From an uncultured Cellvibrionales bacterium (lineage in GTDB: Bacteria; Pseudomonadota; Gammaproteobacteria; Pseudomonadales; Dasaniaceae): a stretch of 64,000 nt of DNA. Under the pieces are notes generated by a model. That model had not been told where the DNA came from, ran no database searches, and worked only from the letters and a program-made list of their open reading frames with translations. This document shows positions 9,580-20,448 of this stretch, in pieces. The stretch lies in NCBI GenBank assembly GCA_913019905.1, contig CAJVZD010000001.1:168176-232175 (forward strand), written 5' to 3'. The position numbers were made by a program, and so were the translations under genes. Each line of letters begins with the position of its first letter. Within the stretch, counting starts at the first letter, position 1.

Positions 9580-10686
9580 ATGAAATTTGTAATTTCCCGC
9601 GAGAGCCTTTTAAAGCCACTAAACTTGGTAGCTGGTGTTGTTGAGCGGCGTCAAACCTTGCCTATATTATCAAATGTAATGCTTGTGCTTGAAGGTAGTG
9701 AGTTATCAATTACCGGTACGGATCTTGAAGTGGAGTTGGTAGGACGTGTCAATCTTGAACAGGCGCCTGATTCTGGTGGTGAGATAACGGTACCAGCGCG
9801 TAAGCTAGCCGATATTTGTAAGTCTCTTCCAGATGGCAGTGATATTCAGTTTTCCCTTGAAGATCAAAGACTTATCATTAAGTCTGGGCGCAGCAGGTTC
9901 ATATTATCTTGTCTTTCGGCTAGCGATTTCCCCAATGTTGAAGAAGGACCAGGCAACCAGGGATTTACTGTTACGCAGGGCGTTCTGAAGCGTTTGATTG
10001 ACAGAACCAGCTTCGCAATGGCTCAGCAAGATGTTCGTTATTATTTAAACGGGATGTTATGGGAGATTCGGTCGGGTCAATTGCGCCTCGTTGCTACTGA
10101 TGGACATCGTTTGGCTGTCTGTACCCTACCGGCAGATATTACAGCAGAGGAAAACCTGCAAGTCATTTTGCCTAGAAAAGGTGTGATAGAACTTGCTCGT
10201 CTGTTGATGAATGAAAATGAGAATGTTGAAATTGTCATTGGAACTAATCATATTAGGGCCACAACCACAGAGTTTACTTTTACTTCAAAGTTGGTCGATG
10301 GCAAGTTTCCAGATTATGACAGGGTTCTACCCAAGGCAAGCACCAAAGCTGTTTTCGGAGCGCGTGATGAATTACGCCAGGCCTTTACCAGGACGTCAAT
10401 TTTGTCTAATGAAAAGTATCGAGGCGTTCGTCTATTATTGTCTGATAACAATCTACAAATAGTGGCTAATAATCCCGAACAGGAAGAAGCTGAAGAAACG
10501 GTTTCTGTTGATTACCAGGGAGATACCCTCGAAATCGGGTTTAATGTCAGTTATCTTCTTGATGTTCTTGGAGTTTTGAGTGGTGATCAGGTAAAGATTT
10601 CGTTGTCTGATTCGAACAGCAGTGCCCTACTTGAAGAGGCTGAAGAGAGTGATTCGATGTACGTAGTTATGCCGATGCGACTATAA
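9580..10686 (+). CDS. dnaN: DNA polymerase III beta subunit (sliding clamp)
   Basis: The protein is 368 aa, the usual length. The beta clamp is a ring dimer that tethers polymerase III and other partners to DNA. Three repeated clamp folds are apparent, and the C-terminus YVVMPMRL matches the family's conserved end. The ATG at 9580 has AAGGATAA upstream. The gene lies between dnaA and recF, with recF starting 11 bases after its stop. Confidence 0.98.
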   Translation: MKFVISRESLLKPLNLVAGVVERRQTLPILSNVMLVLEGSELSITGTDLEVELVGRVNLEQAPDSGGEITVPARKLADICKSLPDGSDIQFSLEDQRLIIKSGRSRFILSCLSASDFPNVEEGPGNQGFTVTQGVLKRLIDRTSFAMAQQDVRYYLNGMLWEIRSGQLRLVATDGHRLAVCTLPADITAEENLQVILPRKGVIELARLLMNENENVEIVIGTNHIRATTTEFTFTSKLVDGKFPDYDRVLPKASTKAVFGARDELRQAFTRTSILSNEKYRGVRLLLSDNNLQIVANNPEQEEAEETVSVDYQGDTLEIGFNVSYLLDVLGVLSGDQVKISLSDSNSSALLEEAEESDSMYVVMPMRL

Positions 10687-10697
10687 AAATTTAGAGA

Positions 10698-11807
10698 GTG
10701 CTTATACGACGATTAGATATTTCAGGGGTTCGCAATTTGGCCCCTGTTAGTCTCACAGAATTTGAGCCTGTTAATATATTTTATGGTGTCAATGGCGCTG
10801 GCAAAACCAGTGTTTTGGAATCTATTCATCTGCTGTCTTCAGCTCGATCTTTTCGTAGCCACAAATTAAATCCATTAATAAACAATTCCTTAGAAAAATG
10901 CGTTGTTTTCGGCGAAGTTTTTTTGTCAGGCAGAGGTTATCTGCCCGTTGGTGTAGAACGTTACAAAGCAACGGGAAGGTCTGGCGCAATAAAAGTAGCC
11001 GGTCAACCTGTAAGCTCCGCAGCTGTCTTGGCTGAAAACTTGCCGGTACAGGTTATTTCTTCTGATACCTTTAAGTTGCTGGAAGGAGGCCCTGTCGTAA
11101 GACGGCAGTTTATTGATTGGGGAGTGTTCCACGTGGAACAAAGCTTCCATGCGGTGTGGAGAAATGTTCAACGGGGACTAAAACAACGGAATAGTCTGCT
11201 GCGTCATGGTAGAATTGATCAGCAGCAATTGCATGCCTGGACGCTGGAATTAATCAAGTACAGCGAACAGTTGGACGCTTTAAGGCTCCACTATTTCCAG
11301 CAATTTCTACCTGTTTTTGAAAAATTGCTGAAGCGTCTGGTTGATTTGGAAGATCTATCAGTATCTTACTTCCGAGGCTGGGATAAGACACGCGATATAG
11401 CTGACATATTTGAAGAAAATTTACTCAAGGAAATAGACAAAGGTTATACAACGGTTGGGCCGCATCGAGCTGATCTGCGACTTCGCTATAAGGCAATGGC
11501 AGCTTCAGAGGTGTTGTCGAGGGGGCAGCAAAAACTCGTTGTATGCGCAATGAGGGTAGCGCAGGGTTTGCTTCTGTCCACGTTAACTGGAAAGCAGTGC
11601 GTGTTTTTGGTTGATGACTTACCTTCAGAGCTTGATTCAATGCACCGACAGGCTCTTTGTGAGTTGCTGGAGGAAATAAATTGCCAGGTTTTTTTAACCT
11701 GTGTAGATTGGAAGGATGTAATAGATTACTGGTCGTCCGAGAATAAAGTTAAGTTGTTCCACGTGGAACATGGGAAGATTTCAATAAATGATAGTCGTAT
11801 TCGGTGA
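10698..11807 (+). CDS. recF: DNA replication and repair protein RecF
   Basis: This 369-aa SMC-like ATPase loads RecA at gaps in the RecFOR pathway. Walker A GVNGAGKTS is at 30-38, the ABC signature appears as SRGQQKLV, and Walker B as FLVDDLPSELD. The start is GTG at 10698, with AGAG just upstream. The gene contains two perfect copies of a parS palindrome (11125-11140 and 11755-11770). Both are read in the same frame and encode the tetrapeptide FHVE. Confidence 0.97.
   Translation: MLIRRLDISGVRNLAPVSLTEFEPVNIFYGVNGAGKTSVLESIHLLSSARSFRSHKLNPLINNSLEKCVVFGEVFLSGRGYLPVGVERYKATGRSGAIKVAGQPVSSAAVLAENLPVQVISSDTFKLLEGGPVVRRQFIDWGVFHVEQSFHAVWRNVQRGLKQRNSLLRHGRIDQQQLHAWTLELIKYSEQLDALRLHYFQQFLPVFEKLLKRLVDLEDLSVSYFRGWDKTRDIADIFEENLLKEIDKGYTTVGPHRADLRLRYKAMAASEVLSRGQQKLVVCAMRVAQGLLLSTLTGKQCVFLVDDLPSELDSMHRQALCELLEEINCQVFLTCVDWKDVIDYWSSENKVKLFHVEHGKISINDSRIR
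11125..11140. promoter_or_regulatory. parS centromere site 1 (inside recF)
   Basis: The 16-base perfect palindrome TGTTCCACGTGGAACA matches the widely conserved chromosomal parS consensus bound by ParB. It lies 11 kb from parA and about 3.2 kb from the presumed origin, within the usual distance. Confidence 0.85.
11755..11770. promoter_or_regulatory. parS centromere site 2 (3' end of recF)
   Basis: This is a second, identical TGTTCCACGTGGAACA, 630 bases from the first and in the same reading frame (Leu-Phe-His-Val-Glu-His). Two identical sites close together near oriC are typical ParB nucleation points. Confidence 0.85.
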
Positions 11808-11906
11808 ATCCATCGCTTAATACGCGCGTCGTCGTTGAAACAACGGCTACCAAATGTGCTAGATGGAAGACAGCGATAGCCGATAATGAGCAAAAATAGG
11901 TTGTAA

Positions 11907-14324
<2,418 letters not shown>

Positions 14325-14334
14325 TCTAAACCTC

Positions 14335-14390
14335 GAGCCTTTGTTTTTTGTAAATATTCTTTTAAATCAAAGGCTTAGCTTGTTTTTCTG
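14335..14390 (+). terminator. Possible terminator after gyrB
   Basis: AGCCTTTG (14336-14343) pairs with CAAAGGCT (14368-14375), followed by TAGCTTGTTTTTCT. The 24-base AT-rich loop is long, which lowers confidence, but the position 11 bases after the gyrB stop fits. Confidence 0.45.
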
Positions 14391-14480
14391 TAGAGGCGAT
14401 GGTGATTTCTGCTAGTAAGCGCCGACTAATTGATTGCTTGCTATGATTGAATATAATTCTGCCTATGAGCCGCTCCCAAA

Positions 14481-15317
14481 ATGACCGACTTGATAATTGA
14501 AGCTAGCGAATTAGAAGAAACCCTAGGTCAGCACTGTGTTTTAGACTGTCGTTTTTCTCTGACAGATGCAGCTTTAGGAAGAACACAATATCAACAAGGA
14601 CATATACCGACAGCGCAATATATAAACTTAGATTTACAACTTTCCGGTAACAAGAAGGAAACAGGCGGTAGACACCCTCTTCCTGAATTAGCGACATTCG
14701 CACAAATCCTAGCTGACCTTGGGATTACCCAGGCCAGTTCAGTTGTCGTCTATGACAATAATAAACTCGCTTATGCGTGCAGAGCGTGGTGGCTACTAAA
14801 GTCGGCTGGTGTCAAAAACGTGCGTATTCTCAACGGTGGATACGACGCGTGGATTAACGGGCGTCACAAAGTTGAAGCGCTTGTCGGTTTAACCGAAGTG
14901 AACGCTGTTCGTACCGAAATTGGTCAATGGGAACTACCCCTATATAACTATAGCGACGTGTCCGATGCTGTTAGCGGAAAAACTATAAATCTCGTCGACT
15001 CCAGAGAAGAAAAGCGTTTCAGAGGTGAACTAGAACCGATCGATCCAGTCGCGGGACATATTCCGACCGCAATTAACAAGCCCTGGGCTGAAGTGACAGA
15101 TGAGCAAGGTTTCATTAAAAATGCTCAGTTTCAGCGGGAACGATGGTCGGATCTAGCACCCGACAAACCCCTAGTTATTTATTGCGGCAGCGGCGTTACC
15201 GCCACGGTAAATATCTTCTCCGCTTATCTTTCAGGTCGTGAAGCAGCGCTCTATGCGGGGAGCTGGAGTGACTGGTGTAGCCGACCGAATGCGATAATTG
15301 CGACAAAGACCGATTAA
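14481..15317 (+). CDS. sseA: 3-mercaptopyruvate sulfurtransferase (rhodanese family)
   Basis: This 278-aa tandem-rhodanese protein moves sulfur from 3-mercaptopyruvate (or thiosulfate) to thiol acceptors or cyanide. Two rhodanese domains are seen: N-terminal RHPLPELATFAQ...VVYDNN and C-terminal with the catalytic loop CGSGVTA (Cys 235). CGSGVTA is the mercaptopyruvate form; thiosulfate-specific enzymes have CRKGVTA. There is no signal peptide, so it is cytoplasmic. The gene stands alone on the plus strand after the gyrB terminator. Confidence 0.9.
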   Translation: MTDLIIEASELEETLGQHCVLDCRFSLTDAALGRTQYQQGHIPTAQYINLDLQLSGNKKETGGRHPLPELATFAQILADLGITQASSVVVYDNNKLAYACRAWWLLKSAGVKNVRILNGGYDAWINGRHKVEALVGLTEVNAVRTEIGQWELPLYNYSDVSDAVSGKTINLVDSREEKRFRGELEPIDPVAGHIPTAINKPWAEVTDEQGFIKNAQFQRERWSDLAPDKPLVIYCGSGVTATVNIFSAYLSGREAALYAGSWSDWCSRPNAIIATKTD

Positions 15318-15461
15318 TGATTATTTACTAGTAACCACAGATTGATAGTTTATTGAATAATCGTAAAACCAATCGAGATAAAAACACCCATTTTCAAACT
15401 CTGCCGTTTGACGGGCGGGCACCATCACCATAATGCCGGAACTCGGCGGTGCAGTGACTCA

Positions 15462-16046
15462 CTATTTATTCTTGCCAGCGCCGATTTCGAAACTGGGACC
15501 GTAACCTTTGTAAATCTTTTCCTTACTAAATATGCCACTGGCAGCTTCCTTATGACAGTCTTCACAGGGACTAAAAAAGCCAACAGGCAAGCTGGCTCCT
15601 CCAAGTTGTCGAACTGAAGATTCATGTTCTTTATGGAACTGAGGTAACTCCGATATACGGATAGGAGGCTCGACCGGCACGTTTTTCGACAACTTACTAA
15701 TGATCGGAGAGGTTTCCTTCTCCAGTGAGTTTCGCAATAAATAGTTAGTAAGGTGCCCTATTTCTTCAGAACCCAGCTCAGCATTTTCGCCGAAATGGTC
15801 TTCCAATCCCAGTAATAGCCGTTGCCAGCTTTTGGCGGGTAACAGCCCGGGCGGATAAGCTAGGTGGCAGGAGCCACACTCTTCATCGTAAATAGCGTCG
15901 ACTTCAAAGGTCCGCGGGGTCTTATTATCATAACTACTTCGATCGCCTGCGTAGCGTTGCGCTGAAACTGTCAAACTAAAAAGTCCAACTGACACTAATA
16001 GGCATATCACCAAAAATCGCGGACTGATTTTGCTAGTGCTGGTCAT
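15462..16046 (-). CDS. Diheme cytochrome c (DHC family), periplasmic
   Basis: This is a 194-aa protein with an N-terminal signal segment (about 10-29). It has two haem-binding motifs, CGSCH (57-61) and CEDCH (161-165), in the arrangement of the DHC family of diheme cytochromes. DHC proteins pass electrons to the oxygen-binding haem protein SHP, and the SHP-type gene is 46 bases upstream on the same strand. In known clusters a cytochrome b561 is the membrane electron donor; none is seen nearby. Family assignment is by motif spacing and neighbour. The electron acceptor or substrate is unknown. Confidence 0.75.
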   Translation of the reverse strand: MTSTSKISPRFLVICLLVSVGLFSLTVSAQRYAGDRSSYDNKTPRTFEVDAIYDEECGSCHLAYPPGLLPAKSWQRLLLGLEDHFGENAELGSEEIGHLTNYLLRNSLEKETSPIISKLSKNVPVEPPIRISELPQFHKEHESSVRQLGGASLPVGFFSPCEDCHKEAASGIFSKEKIYKGYGPSFEIGAGKNK

Positions 16047-16092
16047 AGAAATTTACCTGTTCTAATTATTAGTCGATAGCGAGGGCATTAAC

Positions 16093-16494
16093 TCACTGCT
16101 GGCTTAGCCATAAGAGAATGTTGCCCTTTTCCTTTGTTGTACACTCTCTTCCAACGGTCCATTTACAGTTTCGTAGAAACCATTTATTGACCTTTTTACG
16201 GCTTGTAAGCCGCTCCGGATTTACCGACGGAGCCATCGGCTCGAGGATTTTTCCGGTACGTTCATGTCTGCCTTTTATCAGGACTGAATCTGTATGACAG
16301 GTGGTGCAGCTTCTGCCGTTATTATCTTTGTACCAGAAGAGTCTACCGGCATCCGATGAAAATGGGATAGGCTCTTTTAGCTGATATTCCTTTAACATGG
16401 TATCCGTTAAATCGTTAGCTTCGACATTAAACGACATTAACAAAATGAGGCAATGAACCAAAAGCTTAGGGAGCTGATACTGATGGACTCTCAC
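16093..16494 (-). CDS. SHP-type monohaem protein (DUF1924 family), periplasmic
   Basis: A 133-aa exported protein with signal segment about 9-26 and one haem site, CTTCH (63-67). The following segments are characteristic of DUF1924, the family of the sphaeroides haem protein SHP: EPMAPSVNPERLT (85-97) and RNCKWTVGRECTTKEKG (108-124). In SHP an asparagine is the sixth haem ligand and swings away when oxygen or NO binds; Asn109 is the candidate here. Cys110 and Cys118 could form the family's disulfide. It is probably co-transcribed with the diheme cytochrome. The tandem 19-bp repeats lie in its upstream region. Confidence 0.8.
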   Translation of the reverse strand: MRVHQYQLPKLLVHCLILLMSFNVEANDLTDTMLKEYQLKEPIPFSSDAGRLFWYKDNNGRSCTTCHTDSVLIKGRHERTGKILEPMAPSVNPERLTSRKKVNKWFLRNCKWTVGRECTTKEKGNILLWLSQQ

Positions 16495-16861
16495 GGTTTT
16501 CCTGCCCTTGGCTAATAGTTACCCATTTCTAAGTGTATAGTAACCGGAATCGCCAATTCATGTTGAAAAGCAGAATGGACTGAAATACCTATTACGCGGG
16601 ACTAAAAGCATAAAAGCCAGCTGACTAAAAGTCTAGCCAAAACTGGCAGAGTTGACTCATCCCTAAAGAGTTGACTCATCCCTAAAGAGGTGACTCACCC
16701 CTAAAGAGGTGACCCATCCCTCCAGAGGTACCGTAACGCAAATGAGATGACTTATTCCTTGAGACTGACTTCTCGTAAAAATAGTGCGGTGATTGTTACA
16801 GATTCTTGCCACCATCAATATAGCCTAACTAAGGAAAGGTTAACTCCCGGCATTTGTGTAG
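16495..16861. other. Intergenic region upstream of the SHP gene
   Basis: These 367 bases separate DUF5916 (stop at 16862) from the SHP gene start. Apart from the tandem repeats at 16649-16724 and a looser continuation to about 16770, no gene or clear promoter was recognised. Confidence 0.6.
16649..16724. repeat. Four tandem 19-bp repeats
   Basis: Four head-to-tail copies of gagttgactcatccctaaa lie at 16649-16667, 16668-16686, 16687-16705 and 16706-16724. The first two are identical, the third has two changes and the fourth more. A degenerate fifth copy may follow (gaggtacc...). There are no spacers, so this is not CRISPR. The position, 150 bases or more before the SHP gene start, would suit binding sites for a regulator, but no function is known. 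Confidence 0.9.
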
Positions 16862-19144
16862 TTAAAACCGGTAGCGAATCTTCGCAATAACCGAGTCAGC
16901 TATCGGCTCTTGCCAACTCTTTTCGAGCAGGCTTAATGAATGCGCGCGGCTGACATTGTCTTCAACGTATCCTCCGCGGCTGTAGACCAGGAAAATATCT
17001 GACAGAGGAGCGAGTTGATACCGGTAGCGAACCTGTAGTGCAGTATCGCTAATAGTGAAATCCGACACCGACTTTGGAGACTGACGCAACTGCCCTCCTT
17101 CGCTCAAACTATAGGCTGCTATTGCATCGGCACTAATCGCTACCCATTGAAACTTTAGTCGAACCTCTTGGCGAGTTGAAGGATACCAGTCCAGACGCAA
17201 ATCTGCCTCCAGATGCTCTGACTGGTAGGTCGCCAGTTGCAAGCTGTCAAAGTCCCACAATAACCATTCTTGAAAGTACTGATACTTCAGCGTACCGCTA
17301 ATTGTAAAAGTATCGCTTAAATAGATTTGGGGCTCTATTTTCACTCCGCCCGACAGCTTCTCTGTTCCGCTAGTTTCGTAGAATACCGTGGCGTCGAAGG
17401 TAAGCTTCCCTCCCCTCGCATTCAGATAGTGCACGTTGCCCCAGTAGGAGGCTGGTTTCGAATACAAACCATTACCCCGGGTGATTCGATCGTCTGTTAC
17501 AGCGGTATTGTATCCAACTTCAAAGTTAAGTTTACGGCTTGAATTAAAGGTGTAACTTTGAACTAACTCTCCCCACAGCATTAAACGCTCTCCTTGCGTA
17601 TTCTTCTGATAGCCGTAATTGAATTCGGTGTAGCTCGACTGTAGGGAGGACGATCGTCCGTATCGCAGCGTGTTGTGACGATGACTAAGAAAAAGCTCGT
17701 TCATGTCGTTACGTTTTAGAAATCCGAGGTCGTTCATCTCGAATTCAGCACCATAGTGGAACAGTTCTATTATATGCTTCCACTCATCTCCGGAAGAGTA
17801 ACTCCACTGGGTCCATCCTGCATAATCTCGTTTATCGAGGTCTTGCTGAGTATTATACCCGTTGGCTTGTTGACTGATGTCGCTATAAAGAATTTGACCT
17901 CTAAAGCGTCCCCAAGACTCCGATCGCCAATCGGCATCCACTGCATGAACAGTGGCTTCTCTATCTAATGATGGTTTGTCTACATGGGTCAAGCTGTGTC
18001 CGATCGTCAGATTTTCCATCTTTCTCTGTAAGCGTGTTGCGAGAAAATCGCGCCCTTCACTGGCAGAGTTGTCGTCCTCGGTTACGGCAAATATACCGTA
18101 ATCGACGGATTTTCCGTAGTGGGTAAATTTTCCGGCCACATTAACATCATTAATGCCACTGTCACTGACATCGCCAGCCGCACCGATGCGTCGTGTGTGC
18201 AATAGGGTATCGCCGGTGGGAATATTGCTGCTGAACAGTGCTTGATTTTCTGTGAAGAATGGTCTTTTTTCGGACCGGAAAGTTTCGAAGGCCGAAAAGT
18301 TAACCACCAGATCATCGCTTTCAACTTGACCAAAATCAGGATTGAGTGCGCCGGTAATCTGGCTGTTACTGTTGGGCCGCCAAATCACATCGATCCCAGC
18401 CTTCAAATCATCGTCATCCCGCAATCGGTCATTTGAATAGCTGAGGTAAGGGAACCAGTCAAGGGTTGACGTTTTAACCTGGTCGACCGGGATTAAATGC
18501 CATTCCTGAATAAAGGTCGGTCGCTCAGATGACGCATTGGGGTAGGAAAACCGTAAGGATTCATCAAACACGACGCGCGAAAACCACATCGACATTTGCT
18601 TCTTGCCATTAATAGAACTGGTCATGGGCGCCACAGTCCAGGGAATGTGAATTTCGGCATACCAGTAGTTTTCGTCGCCTGATGTTTGAGAGTACCAAGT
18701 ACCATCCCAGTCGCCGGACCAGCTGCTGGCGTTAAAAATACCGTCTTGTTGGGAATTGGCTGAACCCACAGTAAAGTCATAACCAGATAACCCCGAGCCG
18801 TCAAAATCTATCCCGACGACATTACGATCAGCTGCAATATGAGAGTCTCTTGCAAAACGCCGATGCACCCGATTAACGGATTTTGGTTGATAGTTAATAA
18901 ACCCGACGAATATCCCTTCCTTATTACTGACGACCTTAACTTCGGTCGCATATTTTGCCGCTTCACTACTTAAGGGTTCAGTTGTTACAAACTGCTTAAA
19001 GCTTACTGCATGCTTCCATTCTGGATCATCGAGTACTCCGTCAACTTTAATGTCTGCATGTGCAGGAGCTAACATCAATAGTGATAGTAGGAAGACAAAA
19101 AGCGCAAGCGGTGAACGCCCGGCGAGGGATATTGTGCAAACCAT
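16862..19144 (-). CDS. DUF5916 protein: CBM9-like domain plus outer-membrane beta-barrel
   Basis: A 760-aa exported protein with signal peptide about 10-30 (cleavage near AHA-DI). Residues about 31-210 resemble the carbohydrate-binding family 9 fold that opens DUF5916 proteins (IKVDGVLDDPEWKHA). The rest is rich in alternating aromatic strands and ends IRYRF, the terminal Phe of outer-membrane barrels; DFGQVESDDLVVNFSAFETF and the FFTENQ segment are typical. The function of the family is not established; sugar or ligand binding at the cell surface is inferred. It begins one base after the acyltransferase stop, so it is probably the last gene of the glyQ–glyS–gmhB–acyltransferase operon. Confidence 0.8.
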   Translation of the reverse strand: MVCTISLAGRSPLALFVFLLSLLMLAPAHADIKVDGVLDDPEWKHAVSFKQFVTTEPLSSEAAKYATEVKVVSNKEGIFVGFINYQPKSVNRVHRRFARDSHIAADRNVVGIDFDGSGLSGYDFTVGSANSQQDGIFNASSWSGDWDGTWYSQTSGDENYWYAEIHIPWTVAPMTSSINGKKQMSMWFSRVVFDESLRFSYPNASSERPTFIQEWHLIPVDQVKTSTLDWFPYLSYSNDRLRDDDDLKAGIDVIWRPNSNSQITGALNPDFGQVESDDLVVNFSAFETFRSEKRPFFTENQALFSSNIPTGDTLLHTRRIGAAGDVSDSGINDVNVAGKFTHYGKSVDYGIFAVTEDDNSASEGRDFLATRLQRKMENLTIGHSLTHVDKPSLDREATVHAVDADWRSESWGRFRGQILYSDISQQANGYNTQQDLDKRDYAGWTQWSYSSGDEWKHIIELFHYGAEFEMNDLGFLKRNDMNELFLSHRHNTLRYGRSSSLQSSYTEFNYGYQKNTQGERLMLWGELVQSYTFNSSRKLNFEVGYNTAVTDDRITRGNGLYSKPASYWGNVHYLNARGGKLTFDATVFYETSGTEKLSGGVKIEPQIYLSDTFTISGTLKYQYFQEWLLWDFDSLQLATYQSEHLEADLRLDWYPSTRQEVRLKFQWVAISADAIAAYSLSEGGQLRQSPKSVSDFTISDTALQVRYRYQLAPLSDIFLVYSRGGYVEDNVSRAHSLSLLEKSWQEPIADSVIAKIRYRF

Positions 19145-19145
19145 G

Positions 19146-19874
19146 TTAGTTACGCTTTTTCATTGTCCGAACCTGATCTTCTATCCAGACTCTGGCTTCT
19201 TCGGTAATTTCCCGGCTTGTCTTTGCTGTTGACTCGATAGGCTTTCCTATGGATAGGGTTATCTTGCCTGGATACTTCAGTAAAGTGTCCGCCGGCCAAA
19301 ATTCTCCGGCGTTGAGCGCGATCGGTACCACTGGAACACCGGATGCAACAGCAATATTTGCACCACCGCGGGCGTATTTTGCGGAGGTATCGGCTTGTGT
19401 GCGGGTACCCTCAGGGAAGATTAATATGGAAATATTATCTTCAAGATGTGCCTTACCTTGTTCCAGCGTTTGTTTTAGTGCTTGCTTGGGGTTGCTTCGA
19501 TCAATCGCGATGGGATTAGTCAGACGCAAACCCCAGCCAAAAAAGGGCACGTTAAGAAGCTCGCGTTTAAGGACAATAGCAACAGGCGCCAAATAGTATT
19601 GCAAAAAATAGGTTTCCCATTGACTTTGGTGTTTCGAAAGAGCGACATAGGGAGAGGCAGGGAGGTTTTCGGCGCCAATAATTTCAAACCGCAAACCGCA
19701 GATCCAACGGGCGGACCAAATCACGTATCGGTTCCATAATAGTATATAACCGGTTCGAATTCGGTAAGAGGCAAAGCCGAGAAATAGAATTCCTGTTGTA
19801 CTGATCCAGACTATCGTTAGTGCAAAACCGAGATAGAAAATCATCATTCTAACAATTAGAATTAGTGAGCTCAT
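19146..19874 (-). CDS. plsC: 1-acyl-sn-glycerol-3-phosphate acyltransferase family protein
   Basis: A 242-aa protein with N-terminal membrane segments (about 5-35) and the two key acyltransferase motifs. The first is HQSQWE (82-87), the H-X4-E variant common in gammaproteobacterial PlsC in place of H-X4-D. The second is FPEGTR (153-158). It would transfer an acyl chain to lysophosphatidate to give phosphatidate at the inner membrane. It starts one base after the gmhB stop and ends one base before DUF5916. This acyltransferase is commonly found next to gmhB. It may be a secondary PlsC. Confidence 0.88.
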   Translation of the reverse strand: MSSLILIVRMMIFYLGFALTIVWISTTGILFLGFASYRIRTGYILLWNRYVIWSARWICGLRFEIIGAENLPASPYVALSKHQSQWETYFLQYYLAPVAIVLKRELLNVPFFGWGLRLTNPIAIDRSNPKQALKQTLEQGKAHLEDNISILIFPEGTRTQADTSAKYARGGANIAVASGVPVVPIALNAGEFWPADTLLKYPGKITLSIGKPIESTAKTSREITEEARVWIEDQVRTMKKRN

Positions 19875-19875
19875 G

Positions 19876-20448
19876 TTAGTGGTTATTTATGATAAAGTTA
19901 GTGGCGGCGGCGAGATCATCAAAGATCGCCAGTTTATTAATCTTTCCATTGTCACTTGTGTTAAAAATATCGGTAGTATCGAGTTCTTTTACTGTTTTTT
20001 CGCCTTTACCTGTTTTCACCAGGATAGGCCTGCACTGTTTAGCAACGGCAGCTTGAAGATCGCGTAGTGAGTCGCCTACAAAAAAAGCGTTCCTGGCAGT
20101 CGTACAAAACTCGTTTTCGATGGCGTCTATCAATCCTGGTTTAGGCTTTCGGCAATGACAGTTGTCATCTGGATGGTGAGGACAGTAAAAAATTCCTGCT
20201 AATTCACCGTCAGCATCTTCAACCAGTTCAATCATTTTTTTATGCATTGCTTCAAGATCATCGAGATCAAACAAATTGCGACCCAGTCCAGATTGGTTGG
20301 TAGCTACAACAACCGTAAAACCGGCTTTAGATAATCTCGCTATTGCATCAATACTACCTTCGATCGGAACCCACTCGTCGGCAGATTTTACAAAAGTGTC
20401 AGAGTCAGTATTGATAACTCCGTCTCGGTCCAGTATTACCAGTTTCAT
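19876..20448 (-). CDS. gmhB: D-glycero-beta-D-manno-heptose-1,7-bisphosphate 7-phosphatase
   Basis: The 190-aa HAD-family phosphatase removes the 7-phosphate in ADP-heptose synthesis for the LPS inner core. The nucleophile motif DRDGVIN is at 7-13. The zinc-binding loop CPHHPDDNCHCRKPKPG (89-105) is the GmhB hallmark, and GDSLRDL holds the last HAD motif. The start ATG overlaps the glyS stop by four bases (ATGA), suggesting coupled translation. It is cytoplasmic. Confidence 0.95.
   Translation of the reverse strand: MKLVILDRDGVINTDSDTFVKSADEWVPIEGSIDAIARLSKAGFTVVVATNQSGLGRNLFDLDDLEAMHKKMIELVEDADGELAGIFYCPHHPDDNCHCRKPKPGLIDAIENEFCTTARNAFFVGDSLRDLQAAVAKQCRPILVKTGKGEKTVKELDTTDIFNTSDNGKINKLAIFDDLAAATNFIINNH

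Noticed and set aside
16649..16724. Possible CRISPR array
   Set aside because: The repeats abut directly with no spacers and no cas genes are near; they are simple tandem repeats. The same holds for 28172-28210.
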